Notes: generated by a model not told the origin, from the letters alone. A stretch of DNA of 64,000 nucleotides from CAZQQU01 sp964595625 (GCA_964595625.1 CAZQQU010000001.1:368450-432449), one strand, 5' to 3'. Positions 8,708 through 17,718 are shown, counted from the first letter of the stretch. Made by a program: numbers and translations.

Positions 8708-8715
8708 CAAAAATA
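8708..8715 (-). promoter_or_regulatory. Candidate -7 promoter box of mechanosensitive channel gene
   Basis: TATTTTTG on the minus strand matches TAnnTTTG. A TTTG lies 16 bases upstream of it, slightly closer than the usual 19-21. Confidence 0.4.
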
Positions 8716-8816
8716 CCAACTTAAACGTTAACAAACTGCCTATAAACTCTCAAAGTTTCAGTAAATCGTAAGAATTTACGGACTATTCGGCTATGAGGGC
8801 CTATGAATTCTCTTTC

Positions 8817-9482
8817 TTAATTTCGGGTAGCAATTATGAGGTGATTTGAGCGAAGTATATTTCTAATCACCCGAAAGGTAAAAGGATGGTTTTCAAAACT
8901 TAAAAGTAACTGCTCCAATTTCTCATCCGAATAAGTTACTTTCATCACATTAAAGAGCATACTGCCTCCTGGCTTTAACAAATACAAAACCGCTTGGTAA
9001 AAATCCAGCTCCGTGATTTTTTTGGGGATCTTATTTCCCAAAAAAACATCTACAATGATTATGTCGTAGTTTTGAGTGCACTCAAAAACAAAATCATACG
9101 CATCAGCTTCAATAATGTTTAGTGGTTGGTATCGTTCCATTTGAAATTCTTCACGGGCAATTTGGATGACCACCGGATCGATTTCTACTGCATCAATAGT
9201 TGCCGTAGAATAAAATTTTTCACGCAAGGTTTGGATTACGGAACCTCCCCCCATTCCGAGTACCAATACTTGTTTGGCTTGGCTTGTAAAAGAAATTTCA
9301 CGTAAGCCCCGATACAAGGTTTTTTGTAAAGCTCCGTAGGAATAATTGGAAATTCGGGTATCCAACACTTTTTGCCCGTTAATTAAATTAATCTCCAGTC
9401 TTCCACTCCATTCCGAATGATAGGTTTTCAATGGAATGGGAACTAAGTAACTGAGCAGACTTTGTAATTTTCTATATAGCAT
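8817..9482 (-). CDS. Spermidine synthase-like protein (class I SAM-dependent fold)
   Basis: A 221-residue protein of the spermidine/spermine synthase superfamily. The glycine-rich nucleotide-binding loop is VLVLGMGGGSVIQTL, followed by the acidic strand end IDAVEIDPVVI and a second acidic motif, IIEADAYDFV. The segment YDIIIVDVFLGNKIPKKI replaces the canonical DSSDP-type gatekeeper region, and the protein is shorter than true SpeE (about 280-300). Polyamine synthase activity is therefore uncertain. It lies downstream of glyA on the same strand, but a strong hairpin separates the two, so it may depend on readthrough or its own promoter. Confidence 0.85.
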   Translation of the reverse strand: MLYRKLQSLLSYLVPIPLKTYHSEWSGRLEINLINGQKVLDTRISNYSYGALQKTLYRGLREISFTSQAKQVLVLGMGGGSVIQTLREKFYSTATIDAVEIDPVVIQIAREEFQMERYQPLNIIEADAYDFVFECTQNYDIIIVDVFLGNKIPKKITELDFYQAVLYLLKPGGSMLFNVMKVTYSDEKLEQLLLSFENHPFTFRVIRNILRSNHLIIATRN

Positions 9483-9493
9483 GAGAGACTAGA

Positions 9494-9526
9494 ACAAAAG
9501 AGTTGGGTGGTCCCCAACTCTTTTGT
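9494..9526 (-). terminator. Hairpin terminator between glyA and spermidine synthase-like gene
   Basis: A perfect 14-bp stem (ACAAAAGAGTTGGG / CCCAACTCTTTTGT) with a 5-base loop, 9 bases after the glyA stop in the direction of transcription. Confidence 0.8.
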
Positions 9527-9534
9527 CATTAGGT

Positions 9535-10809
9535 TTACCAGACAAACAAGGGTTTGTCTTTCATCCAATTATTAACTTGATCTGCAATTTCATGGAGTAC
9601 GGTTTCCTGGTCATAATTTTGAAGGGCCGTATCAATCCAGTCAACAATGGTATGCATATCGTTTTCTTTCAGTCCGCGAGTAGTAACAGCCGGTGTACCC
9701 AGTCGGATACCAGAAGTGACAAAAGGTGACTTGTCGTCGTAAGGCACCATATTTTTATTGACCGTAATATCTGCTTTACCCAAGGCTTCTTCAGCTTGCT
9801 TACCGGTTATATTTTTATTTCTTAAATCTATTAAAAGTAAGTGGTTATCTGTACCCCCTGAAACGATGTGATAACCTCGGTCCATGAATGCTCGAGCCAT
9901 AGCTTGGGCATTATTGCGAACTTGAACCATATAATGTAAGAAGTTATCGTTTAATGCTTCCCCAAAGGCCACTGCTTTTGCGGCAATGATGTGTTCTAAG
10001 GGTCCTCCTTGATTTCCGGGGAAAACCGCACTGTCTATCAACGACGACATTTTTCGCAAAGTGCCATCTTTTAATTTTATTCCAAATGGATTGTCAAAAT
10101 CTTTCCCGATGACTATAATTCCTCCTCGAGGACCGCGAAGGGTCTTATGAGTAGTCGAAGTACAGATATGGCAATACGGAACCGGATCCTGTAAAATACC
10201 TTTGGCAATCAAACCAGCTGGGTGCGCCATATCGGCAAACAGTATGGCACCTACGCGGTCTGCAATTTCGCGAAAGCGTTTATAATCTATTTCTCGAGAA
10301 TAGGCCGATGCACCTGCAATAATCATTTTGGGCTTTTCAGCTAGGGCAATGGCTTCAACTTGATCGTAATCGATTAATCCGGTTTCTTTGTCCACCCCAT
10401 AAAACACGGGTTGGTACAGTTTTCCTGAAAAGTTAACTGGCGAACCATGGGTTAAATGACCTCCATGCGACAAGTCAAATCCTAAGAATTTGTCACCAGG
10501 TTGCAAGCACACCGAAAACACGGCCACGTTGGCTTGGGATCCCGAATGAGGTTGCACATTGACATATTCGGCTCCAAAGAGTTCCTTAGCCCGATCGATA
10601 GCCAATTGCTCTACTTGGTCAACCACTTGGCAACCTCCATAATACCGCCTCCCCGGATAGCCTTCGGCATATTTATTTGTCAATACCGATCCCGCCGCTT
10701 CTAATACTTCATCACTGACAAAATTTTCGGAAGCAATTAATTCCAACCCATAAAGTTGGCGTTCCTTTTCTTCTTGGATTAAATCAAAAATTTCTGAATC
10801 TCGTCGCAT
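9535..10809 (-). CDS. glyA: Serine hydroxymethyltransferase
   Basis: A PLP enzyme that interconverts serine and tetrahydrofolate with glycine and 5,10-methylene-THF, the main source of one-carbon units. Its length of 424 residues is normal for the family. The PLP lysine is Lys222 in STTHKTLRGPRGG. Other signatures are LIASENF near the N-terminus, GYPGRRYYGG (residues 50-59), the aspartate/histidine pair FADMAHPAG, and FPGNQGGPLEH. It is divergent from the fumarylacetoacetase gene, with 98 bases between the starts. Confidence 0.97.
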   Translation of the reverse strand: MRRDSEIFDLIQEEKERQLYGLELIASENFVSDEVLEAAGSVLTNKYAEGYPGRRYYGGCQVVDQVEQLAIDRAKELFGAEYVNVQPHSGSQANVAVFSVCLQPGDKFLGFDLSHGGHLTHGSPVNFSGKLYQPVFYGVDKETGLIDYDQVEAIALAEKPKMIIAGASAYSREIDYKRFREIADRVGAILFADMAHPAGLIAKGILQDPVPYCHICTSTTHKTLRGPRGGIIVIGKDFDNPFGIKLKDGTLRKMSSLIDSAVFPGNQGGPLEHIIAAKAVAFGEALNDNFLHYMVQVRNNAQAMARAFMDRGYHIVSGGTDNHLLLIDLRNKNITGKQAEEALGKADITVNKNMVPYDDKSPFVTSGIRLGTPAVTTRGLKENDMHTIVDWIDTALQNYDQETVLHEIADQVNNWMKDKPLFVW

Positions 10810-10849
10810 AATTATAGTTTTATTTTAGTGAGTAAAAATAAGAATTAGA

Positions 10850-10880
10850 TTTGGGTTGTATAGATAAAATTCTATATTTG
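10850..10880 (+). promoter_or_regulatory. Promoter of fumarylacetoacetase gene
   Basis: TTTG (10850-10853), a 19-base spacer and TATATTTG (10873-10880): a full match to the Bacteroidota primary-sigma promoter, 27 bases before the start codon. Confidence 0.7.
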
Positions 10881-10907
10881 AATTGAAATTTAATAAAATC
10901 CTTTCGT

Positions 10908-12188
10908 ATGCCGATAACAGCTAATGATCCCCGACGAAAAAGTTGGGTTTCTATTCCTGAAAACTCTGATTTCCCTATACAAAATATTCCTTTTGGGGTT
11001 TTTTTAACCCGAGACAATGTGATTACTATTGGGTCCCGTATTGGAAATTATGCCATTGATTTAGCAGCCATGCACCGCTTGGGCTATTTTCGAGGAATCG
11101 ATTTGTCTGACGATATTTTTTTACAAGATACTTTAAACGACTTTATTTCTAATGGTCAAAAAACCTGGCGCTTGGTTAGAAATCGTATCGCCGATGTTTT
11201 TGACATTCAAAATCCTGAACTTCAAAACAACCCGTCGCATCAAAATGAGATTCTTTTTTCTGTCGATGAAATCGAGATGAAACTTCCGGTTCAAATTGGT
11301 GATTATACAGATTTTTACTCGAGCCGGGAACATGCGACTAATGTAGGTAAAATGTTTAGAGACCCCGAAAGAGCCTTACTACCAAACTGGCTACATATTC
11401 CGGTAGGCTACCATGGCAGAAGCTCATCTATTGTACAAAGTGGTATTCCTATTCGACGTCCTAATGGACAAACGTTGCCTCCGGGTGCAGACAAACCTGT
11501 CTTTGGTCCGTCAAAACGTGTAGATTTTGAGTTGGAAATGGCCTTTATAACCACCGATGCCAATAGCTTGGGACATCCTGTTCCCATTGACGAGGCCGAA
11601 AACCATATTTTTGGCTTGGTACTGTTTAACGATTGGAGTGCTCGGGACATTCAAACTTGGGAATATGTTCCATTGGGGCCGTTTTTAGCCAAGAATTTTG
11701 CTTCCACCATTTCTCCTTGGATAGTTACTTTAGATGCCTTACAGCCGTTTAAAGTTGAGTCTCCCCAACCGGAGTTTGAACCACTACCCTATCTACGATG
11801 TCAAGAGCCTCGAAGCTACGATATACACTTAGAAGTATTTTTAACTCCTCCCGGAGGAAATCCAAATAAGATTTCTACCTCCAATTTTAAATATATGTAT
11901 TGGAATATGAGCCAACAACTGGCTCACCATACCATTAATGGGTGCAATATAAAAAGTGGCGATATGATGGGCAGTGGAACCATTTCGGGCCCAACCCCCG
12001 ATTCGTATGGCTCCATGCTTGAACTCACTTGGAAAGGCGAAAATCCCTTAGTTCTAGATGATGGTAGTGAAAGAAAATTTATCGAAGATTACGATACGGT
12101 TACTTTTAAAGGATATTGTAAAAACGATTTAGTTCGGATTGGCTTTGGATCTTGTTCCGCCCAGCTATTGCCCGCCCTCCAACTGTAG
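10908..12188 (+). CDS. fahA: Fumarylacetoacetase
   Basis: Hydrolyses 4-fumarylacetoacetate to fumarate and acetoacetate, the last step of tyrosine/phenylalanine degradation. The 426-residue length matches the bacterial and animal enzyme. An N-terminal SH3-like part (residues 1-115; IPFGVFLTRDN, GNYAIDLAAMH) precedes the FAH fold. Catalytic and metal-binding segments are recognisable: DYTDFYSSREHATNVG, GYHGRSSSIV, DFELEMAFI, LFNDWSARDIQTWEYVPLGPFLAKNF, GDMMGSGTISGP. The start ATG follows a consensus promoter. Homogentisate dioxygenase and hydroxyphenylpyruvate dioxygenase are not in this window. Confidence 0.97.
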   Translation: MPITANDPRRKSWVSIPENSDFPIQNIPFGVFLTRDNVITIGSRIGNYAIDLAAMHRLGYFRGIDLSDDIFLQDTLNDFISNGQKTWRLVRNRIADVFDIQNPELQNNPSHQNEILFSVDEIEMKLPVQIGDYTDFYSSREHATNVGKMFRDPERALLPNWLHIPVGYHGRSSSIVQSGIPIRRPNGQTLPPGADKPVFGPSKRVDFELEMAFITTDANSLGHPVPIDEAENHIFGLVLFNDWSARDIQTWEYVPLGPFLAKNFASTISPWIVTLDALQPFKVESPQPEFEPLPYLRCQEPRSYDIHLEVFLTPPGGNPNKISTSNFKYMYWNMSQQLAHHTINGCNIKSGDMMGSGTISGPTPDSYGSMLELTWKGENPLVLDDGSERKFIEDYDTVTFKGYCKNDLVRIGFGSCSAQLLPALQL

Positions 12189-12227
12189 TTTAACCTCCAC
12201 TACTAAATACACCAAACTAAATAGCCC

Positions 12228-13409
12228 ATGAAAACTAGAATTTTTCTAACCATTGCCATCGCCGGACTGGTCTATTCATGTACCGGGGTTAAACGCGGGC
12301 AAAAAGCCCTTTATACCGGTGATTATAACACCGTAATAAATCTTGCGATTGATCGATTGAGCAAAGGAAAAGACAAAAAAGCTGACCAAGAACAAGTGGT
12401 CTTATTAGAAGACGCTTTTCAGAAAATCACTGTTCGCGACCGCAACCGCATTCAGCTGTTGCAAGGAGAAAAGAATCCGGCTCATAGTCGAGAAATTTAT
12501 AATTTGTTGTACAATTTAAACGACATCCAAGAACGCATTGCACCATTATTACCCTTACATCGGGGCAATCGAGAGGCCCATTTCCAATTTCATAACTACA
12601 ACTCGGAACTGTGGGAGGCCAAATCGAATTTTGCTGCTAATCTCTACGATGAAGCCCAACGGCTGATGCAAAGAAACCAAAAAATGGAGTACAGAAAGGC
12701 TTTTGCGCTACTCACCGAACTCGAACAACTTTCGCCCCAGTATCAAAACGCGGATCAATTGCTGCGAGAAGCTCATTATCACGGAACCGATTTCGTGTTT
12801 GTCAGTCTTAAAAATCAAACCCACCACATGATCCCCCATCGATTAGAGCGGGATTTACTCGATTTTAATACCTACGGACTGGATGATTTTTGGACCGAGT
12901 ACCACAGTCTCAATCGCAGGGATATTGATTATGATTTTGATGTTATTTTAGAGTTTAGGGATCTCAAGATTTCGCCGGAGCGAGTTATTGAACGAATTGT
13001 GGATTACGAAAAAGAAATTCTTGACGGTTATACCTACCAAACTGACCGCCGTGGGAATTACGTGGTGGACAGCTTGGGCAATCGTATTAAAATTGACCGC
13101 TATATCACCGTTAAAGTTCGTTTGTTTGAGACTGTTCAAACCAAATCACTAGCATTGGACGCTCGAGTTTTTTATAGAGATAACCAACGCCAACAAAACA
13201 TCCATACCTACCCCTTGGGTGTCGAATTTATATTTGAAAATATCTATGCCCAATGGGATGGTGATAAAAGGGCCTTGCCTACCGAGTGTTTGGATTTTAT
13301 CAACAACCGGCCGGTGCCCTTCCCCACCAACGAACAAATGTTGATAGATGCCTCGGGAGATATCAAGTCCCGATTGGCCTCCATTTTAAAAAACAATAAA
13401 TTTCGATAA
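12228..13409 (+). CDS. Conserved flavobacterial lipoprotein of unknown function
   Basis: A 393-residue lipoprotein with signal peptide and lipobox (LVYSC, Cys18). The mature part is mostly helical in its first half, with TPR-like segments (KALYTGDYNTVINLAIDRL; KMEYRKAFALLTELEQLSPQYQNADQLL). The second half is beta-rich, with DIDYDFDVILEFRDLKISPER and a repeat-poor ending. There is no catalytic signature I recognise. It starts 39 bases after fahA and may be read from the same promoter, though a functional link is not obvious. It is likely outer-membrane or periplasmic. Confidence 0.75.
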   Translation: MKTRIFLTIAIAGLVYSCTGVKRGQKALYTGDYNTVINLAIDRLSKGKDKKADQEQVVLLEDAFQKITVRDRNRIQLLQGEKNPAHSREIYNLLYNLNDIQERIAPLLPLHRGNREAHFQFHNYNSELWEAKSNFAANLYDEAQRLMQRNQKMEYRKAFALLTELEQLSPQYQNADQLLREAHYHGTDFVFVSLKNQTHHMIPHRLERDLLDFNTYGLDDFWTEYHSLNRRDIDYDFDVILEFRDLKISPERVIERIVDYEKEILDGYTYQTDRRGNYVVDSLGNRIKIDRYITVKVRLFETVQTKSLALDARVFYRDNQRQQNIHTYPLGVEFIFENIYAQWDGDKRALPTECLDFINNRPVPFPTNEQMLIDASGDIKSRLASILKNNKFR

Positions 13410-13422
13410 AATTAATTGTTAC

Positions 13423-14127
13423 TTAATTTGGTTGGGTAGGTCGTACTTCTATTTTACTCGGCAAAACCCGTGGATGCATATTGATTAAATCACTTACTAT
13501 CTGACCTATATCGTCTATCTGTATCTTCCATGCATCTGCTTCGGTAGGAATCCGATTGTTAAAATAGGTAGCTACCGAACCCGGCATAATGGTGGTAGTT
13601 TTAATTCCGTATTTTCGAGCATCTAGCATCAAGGCTTGAGTAAATCCGGTTAGTCCAAATTTACTAGCATTATAAGCGGTTCCTTTTTCAAAAAAATTAG
13701 TTCCAGCTAAACTAGAAATGGTGATGATATAACCCTGTGACTTTTTGATTGCTTCCCAAGCAGCCTTTACCGTATAAAATACTCCGGACAAATTAATATC
13801 AATAGTCTCCTGCCACTGCGCTAGAGTTAAATCTTCGATAGAAGCAAAATGACCTACCCCGGCATTAGCAATCAAATAATCAATGCCACCAAAACGGTCC
13901 ATGGTCACTGCTACGGCCCGCTCCAGGGAACTACTATCTCTAACATCGGCAACAATCCCCAGAACTCCTGCCTGTGAAGAATTTTGAAGTTGGCTTACGG
14001 CTTGATCCAGAGTCTGTTGGTTTCTTCCAACCAACACACAATTAATGCCTTGCTGATTTAATTTTTTGGCTATCCCAAAGCCGATGCCTTTAGAGCCTCC
14101 GGTAATAAATGCTGTTTTGGTCTTCAT
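13423..14127 (-). CDS. SDR family oxidoreductase
   Basis: A classical short-chain dehydrogenase/reductase, 234 residues from ATG 14127 (MKTKTAFITGG). The cofactor loop is GGSKGIGFG and the NNAG-like element is IANAGVGHF. The catalytic Ser is in TISSLAG and the YxxxK pair is in GTAYNASKFGLTGF. The arginine after the first acidic strand (VGRNQQ) suggests NADPH. The substrate is not evident. An upstream ATG at 14133 adds two residues. It converges with the 12228 lipoprotein gene and is divergent from the VanX-type gene, with only about 48 bases between. Confidence 0.9.
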   Translation of the reverse strand: MKTKTAFITGGSKGIGFGIAKKLNQQGINCVLVGRNQQTLDQAVSQLQNSSQAGVLGIVADVRDSSSLERAVAVTMDRFGGIDYLIANAGVGHFASIEDLTLAQWQETIDINLSGVFYTVKAAWEAIKKSQGYIITISSLAGTNFFEKGTAYNASKFGLTGFTQALMLDARKYGIKTTTIMPGSVATYFNNRIPTEADAWKIQIDDIGQIVSDLINMHPRVLPSKIEVRPTQPN

Positions 14128-14175
14128 GTACATTAAAATTTAGGTTTTTTGTAAAATTAGATTATTTTTGAAACT

Positions 14176-14802
14176 ATGCGAAACACTTGCTGGAGTAAAT
14201 GGGCTTGTTTATTAATGGGGATAGTCTCATGGAATACTTCTCTTTACAGCCAATCGTTAGAAACATTGGTAGATATAGAAAATGCTGATATTCCTTTTGT
14301 TTTAGATATCCGATATAGCACGGAAGATAATTTTTTAGAAGAAACTCTATACGATTGTGCCAAGTGTTATTTACTTCCAGAAGTGGCTGAGGCATTGATA
14401 AACGCCCAATATTACTTTTGTGACTTAGGATATAGTATAGTACTGTACGATTGTTACCGACCGGTTTCGGTACAGTATAAAATGTGGAATCAACTTCCGG
14501 GAACGATATATGTAGCTGATCCTCGCCGGGGATCGGTTCACAATCGAGGAGCTGCTGTCGATTTATCCTTGGTGAAACTAAACGGAGAGTGGGTCGATAT
14601 GGGTACCGATTACGATTTTTTTGGTCGGGCAGCCCATACCGATAATTGGAATTTGGCAGAAGAAATACTTAAAAATCGAAAATTGTTACAAACCGGTATG
14701 AAAACCTTTGGATTTTCAACCATACAATCCGAATGGTGGCATTTTAATTTTTTACCCAAAGCCCGCTCTCCCCTATTAGATATCCCTTTTGAATGTGAGT
14801 AA
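14176..14802 (+). CDS. D-alanyl-D-alanine dipeptidase (VanX/DdpX type, M15D)
   Basis: A zinc dipeptidase that splits D-Ala-D-Ala, here a 208-residue exported protein with an N-terminal hydrophobic segment ending near SLYSQS. The M15 signature is complete: SVHNRGAAVDLSL gives zinc ligands His122 and Asp129, and EWWHF gives the catalytic Glu186 and zinc ligand His189. Arg95 in DCYRPVSVQ corresponds to the transition-state-stabilising arginine of VanX. There is no vanHA ligase or sensor pair nearby, so the likely role is peptidoglycan dipeptide salvage, not glycopeptide resistance. Confidence 0.92.
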   Translation: MRNTCWSKWACLLMGIVSWNTSLYSQSLETLVDIENADIPFVLDIRYSTEDNFLEETLYDCAKCYLLPEVAEALINAQYYFCDLGYSIVLYDCYRPVSVQYKMWNQLPGTIYVADPRRGSVHNRGAAVDLSLVKLNGEWVDMGTDYDFFGRAAHTDNWNLAEEILKNRKLLQTGMKTFGFSTIQSEWWHFNFLPKARSPLLDIPFECE

Positions 14803-14817
14803 GCTTTTGTACTTTTG
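14788..14817 (+). promoter_or_regulatory. Promoter of DUF3817 gene
   Basis: TTTG (14788-14791), an 18-base spacer and TACTTTTG (14810-14817). The -33 element lies inside the 3' end of the dipeptidase gene. The start codon follows 11 bases after the -7 box, so the leader would be only a few bases. Confidence 0.55.
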
Positions 14818-14828
14818 TTAAAAAAAAT

Positions 14829-15140
14829 ATGACTACGCTTTTTAGAATAACCGCGCTACTCGAAGGTATTTCGTATCTCTTGCTTTTTAGCAATATGATT
14901 ATCACCAAAAACCTCGATTTTCATATCTATAAAAAATTGCTTTTCATCATCGGAATGTCACACGGTATTCTATTTATGTTGTATGTAGTTTTAGCCATTA
15001 TGGTACAACCGATTTATCAGTGGAAATTTAAAATCTTATGTACCGTACTGCTGGCATCCTTATTGCCTTTTGGAACTTTTTATGTAGAAAAATATCTATT
15101 AAAAAAACCGGAAGTGAAACCAGTATCTACGACTGAATAA
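14829..15140 (+). CDS. DUF3817 membrane protein
   Basis: A 103-residue integral membrane protein with three hydrophobic helices (about 8-25, 37-60, 66-86) and a short basic C-terminus. The opening LFRITALLEGISYLLLF and the GMSHGILFMLYVV segment are typical of DUF3817 proteins, whose function is unknown; related segments occur fused to some transporters. Its last 14 bases overlap the 3' end of the aldehyde dehydrogenase gene on the other strand. Confidence 0.85.
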   Translation: MTTLFRITALLEGISYLLLFSNMIITKNLDFHIYKKLLFIIGMSHGILFMLYVVLAIMVQPIYQWKFKILCTVLLASLLPFGTFYVEKYLLKKPEVKPVSTTE

Positions 15141-16488
15141 CTACTGTTTTCACGTTGACAAATTCTCGAATTCCATGGGGTCCAAGTTCCCGACCATATC
15201 CTGATTTTTTAATTCCCCCAAAGGGTAATCGCGGATCACTTTTCACCAAGTCATTAATAAAAACGGCACCTTCTTGCATCTGGGATATGTAGGGCATCAA
15301 TGGTTGGATATTTTTTGTAAAAAAAGAAACCCCAAGTCCGTAGACAGAGTTATTAGACAAAGTTACTGCTTCTTGCAGCGTATTAAATTCTGTAACGGCT
15401 AGTACCGGACCGAATGTTTCTTCTGTAAACAAAGGCATTTGAGGAGTAACTCCGGTAACTATAGTGGGTTCAAAATAGGTTTTATGCCGTTTTCCACCCA
15501 ACAGAATTTGTGCACCCATTTGGATGGATCGTTGTACTTGGTCTTCCAATTCAACCGCTAAATCCTCTCGGGCCATCACTCCTATATAGGTAGTTGCCTC
15601 TAAGGGATCTCCACTGCGTAATGCGGCCGTTTTTTGAACTAATATTTCCAGAAAAGGAGCCCCTATTTTTTGATGTAATAACAGTCTTTTTCCTGCTATA
15701 CAACTTTGTCCGGTGTTTTGAAAACGTGCGGTGATGCACTTTTCTACTGCGGTTTCTATATCGGCATCCTCTAAAACGATTAATGCGTTATTCCCTCCCA
15801 ATTCCAATACCGATTTTTTGAGGTATTTACCAGCGGTTGCTGCTACGGCACTTCCTGCCTGGCTACTCCCAGTAAGGGTTACAGCGGCCACATCGGGATG
15901 AGCGATGATTTCTTGAACCGCCTCACTTCCAACTACTAAAGTTTGGAACGTATGGGTAGGCAATCCGGCTTTTTTCCATATCTCTTCAATCAACAACGCA
16001 CTGCCCATTACATTTGATGCGTGCTTTAACAATACGGTGTTTCCCGCTAATAAAGTAGGAGCAGCAAATCGAAATACTTGCCAAAAAGGAAAATTCCACG
16101 GCATGACTGCTAAAATCACCCCTATTGGATCATAACGAACATAACTTTGGGCTGCCTCGGTAGTAATGATTTCATCCTCCAGCCAAATGGCTCCATTTTC
16201 AGCATAATAGTCACAGACCCAAGCACATTTTTCGACCTCTGCCTCCGCTTGCGAAATGGATTTTCCCATTTCAAGCGAAATAGTTTTAGCATATTGGTTT
16301 TTGTTATTTCGCAAAATTTCAGCACAATTTTGTAAAAAAACAGCTCTTTCGGAAATGGAAATATCCTTCCATTGGAGGTATTGCTTTTGAGCAGCCTGTA
16401 TTATGCGTTCTAGGTCTTCACTACTGTGAGTTGTATAAGAAGCCAGGGTTTTAAAAGTATAGGGATTGACGGTTTGGATCGTTTTCAT
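15127..16488 (-). CDS. NAD(P)-dependent succinate-semialdehyde dehydrogenase-type aldehyde dehydrogenase
   Basis: Oxidises an aldehyde, most likely succinate semialdehyde, to the acid. The length of 453 residues fits the Sad/GabD1-like group. Features are PWNFPFWQ (residues 130-137), the cofactor region LTGSSQAG, the general-base Glu229 in LELGGNN, and the nucleophile Cys263 in NTGQSCIAGKR. Also present are EETFGPVLAV and the C-terminal PFGGIKKSGYGRELG. No GABA aminotransferase lies beside it. Substrate assignment rests on family resemblance only. Confidence 0.9.
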   Translation of the reverse strand: MKTIQTVNPYTFKTLASYTTHSSEDLERIIQAAQKQYLQWKDISISERAVFLQNCAEILRNNKNQYAKTISLEMGKSISQAEAEVEKCAWVCDYYAENGAIWLEDEIITTEAAQSYVRYDPIGVILAVMPWNFPFWQVFRFAAPTLLAGNTVLLKHASNVMGSALLIEEIWKKAGLPTHTFQTLVVGSEAVQEIIAHPDVAAVTLTGSSQAGSAVAATAGKYLKKSVLELGGNNALIVLEDADIETAVEKCITARFQNTGQSCIAGKRLLLHQKIGAPFLEILVQKTAALRSGDPLEATTYIGVMAREDLAVELEDQVQRSIQMGAQILLGGKRHKTYFEPTIVTGVTPQMPLFTEETFGPVLAVTEFNTLQEAVTLSNNSVYGLGVSFFTKNIQPLMPYISQMQEGAVFINDLVKSDPRLPFGGIKKSGYGRELGPHGIREFVNVKTVVIQS

Positions 16489-16594
16489 GACAATAAATTA
16501 AAGTAGTTCAGGCTGTTAATAACACCGTTTATAAAAGAAGAAACTGAAAAAAAATGCTGTTTAATTTTTGTATAAATTTAAAAAAAATAGTGGT

Positions 16595-17011
16595 ATGCCT
16601 GCTCGAGATATGGAAATAGTGAATCTACGTGCGGCGATTCTTCAGGGTAAAACACCAACCCAAATGAGTCGTGACGAACGATTTCAGACCCAAACACTCC
16701 GCCCCATTATGGAGCTACAAAAAGAGTTACTTCTGGCAGTTTTTCAGAATTATTTTAGACAACACAAAAATGTGTTTTATACTCTAAGTCCGGAAAAAAA
16801 GGTACATTATATCGAACACGTGATTCAAAAAGATATGAAATTCCGAAACTCTTTAATAGGAATCATTATTGGGCAATTTACTTTACCCGAATATCAAATT
16901 TATACTCAAAATACTGCTGCACTCAATAAAAGGATGGTACTTTTAATTAATGAAGAAATTCAAAATCAATTACTCCTTTTAGAGCCTATTCCTCCAGAAA
17001 GTTTCCTTTAA
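16595..17011 (+). CDS. Conserved hypothetical protein
   Basis: A 138-residue soluble, mostly helical protein of a kind seen in Flavobacteriaceae and sometimes labelled glyoxalase in databases. I see no VOC metal ligands or beta-alpha-beta-beta-beta pattern to support that label. Conserved-looking parts are MEIVNLRAAILQGKTPTQM, TLRPIMELQKELLLAVFQNY, KNVFYTLSPEKKVHYIEHVI and RNSLIGIIIGQFT. The start is placed at ATG 16595; a TTG at 16568 would add nine residues. It is alone on the plus strand, divergent from the aldehyde dehydrogenase and convergent with the C1q-like gene. Confidence 0.7.
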   Translation: MPARDMEIVNLRAAILQGKTPTQMSRDERFQTQTLRPIMELQKELLLAVFQNYFRQHKNVFYTLSPEKKVHYIEHVIQKDMKFRNSLIGIIIGQFTLPEYQIYTQNTAALNKRMVLLINEEIQNQLLLLEPIPPESFL

Positions 17012-17031
17012 ATCCATTTAACAAAACAGAT

Positions 17032-17697
17032 TTAGTACACTTGTTCTATCGTAAATTGCGTGTCTTGTGAATTTCTTACTAGCGCATTAATATTTAGCAC
17101 ACCGACCGTTTTAAATATTATTTTTTCACCGGCCTGCAGTTGAACCAAAGTTCCCACTTGGCGTATAGGTGGTGAAACCGCTAGTTTTAATAAAACAATA
17201 TCGATATATAAATTAAGATAACGCGACTGGGCAATAAGTGTTTCATTATTATGAGTATCCACTTTATAGATTTGAAGCCCCAAATCCAAATTTGCCGAAA
17301 TTACAGCTTCGAATTTAAACTGAGCATTCACCCGATAAATACCGGGATGGGTAGCTACAAATTCATGAGTAGAGGTATTAAACTCTCCTTGAAGATCAAA
17401 ATCAACTGCATTAAAAGGGATTATGTCATTGCTCAAGCTTGGACTCCCTACGATATGGCCTTTGATTAAGGTTTTTGGAGCCGCTCGGACGATGTTTTGA
17501 GCGGAGATTTGCTTGACTACTCGATTTCCATCGACAACTAAAACAGAATCTCGAGCAGAAAATTCAGAACCGTTTTCCAATAATCCAATTCGCAAATCGC
17601 CCTCAACATCAAGCATTGCTTGAGGATCAACAGTATTTATCCCAACTTGACTATATAGGCATAAAGGGAATAACAAGAAAAATAATACTTTCTTCAT
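17032..17697 (-). CDS. Exported C1q/TNF-like jelly-roll protein
   Basis: A 221-residue protein with a signal peptide (MKKVLFFLLFPLCLYSQ). Immediately after cleavage comes VGINTVDPQAMLDVEGDLRIG, an N-terminal segment common on flavobacterial surface proteins. The C-terminal 130 residues resemble a C1q-like fold: FDLQGEFNTSTHEFVATHPGIYRV is the typical strand pair, followed by alternating strands to the end. It is probably cell-surface or periplasmic; oligomerisation is expected of the fold, not shown. It is the last gene of the run fabG - VWA - prohibitin - C1q. An inverted repeat cluster lies 22-42 bases upstream of the start. Confidence 0.8.
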   Translation of the reverse strand: MKKVLFFLLFPLCLYSQVGINTVDPQAMLDVEGDLRIGLLENGSEFSARDSVLVVDGNRVVKQISAQNIVRAAPKTLIKGHIVGSPSLSNDIIPFNAVDFDLQGEFNTSTHEFVATHPGIYRVNAQFKFEAVISANLDLGLQIYKVDTHNNETLIAQSRYLNLYIDIVLLKLAVSPPIRQVGTLVQLQAGEKIIFKTVGVLNINALVRNSQDTQFTIEQVY

Positions 17698-17718
17698 GGG
17701 AGCAAAATTTAACGTTAA

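Noticed and set aside
8757..8780. Short inverted repeat (GTAAAT / ATTTAC) upstream of the mechanosensitive channel gene
   Set aside because: Six base pairs with a seven-base loop in AT-rich DNA is expected by chance.
14176..14802. Glycopeptide resistance via VanX
   Set aside because: No vanH, vanA-type ligase or sensor pair nearby; exported M15D dipeptidases are common for D-Ala-D-Ala salvage.
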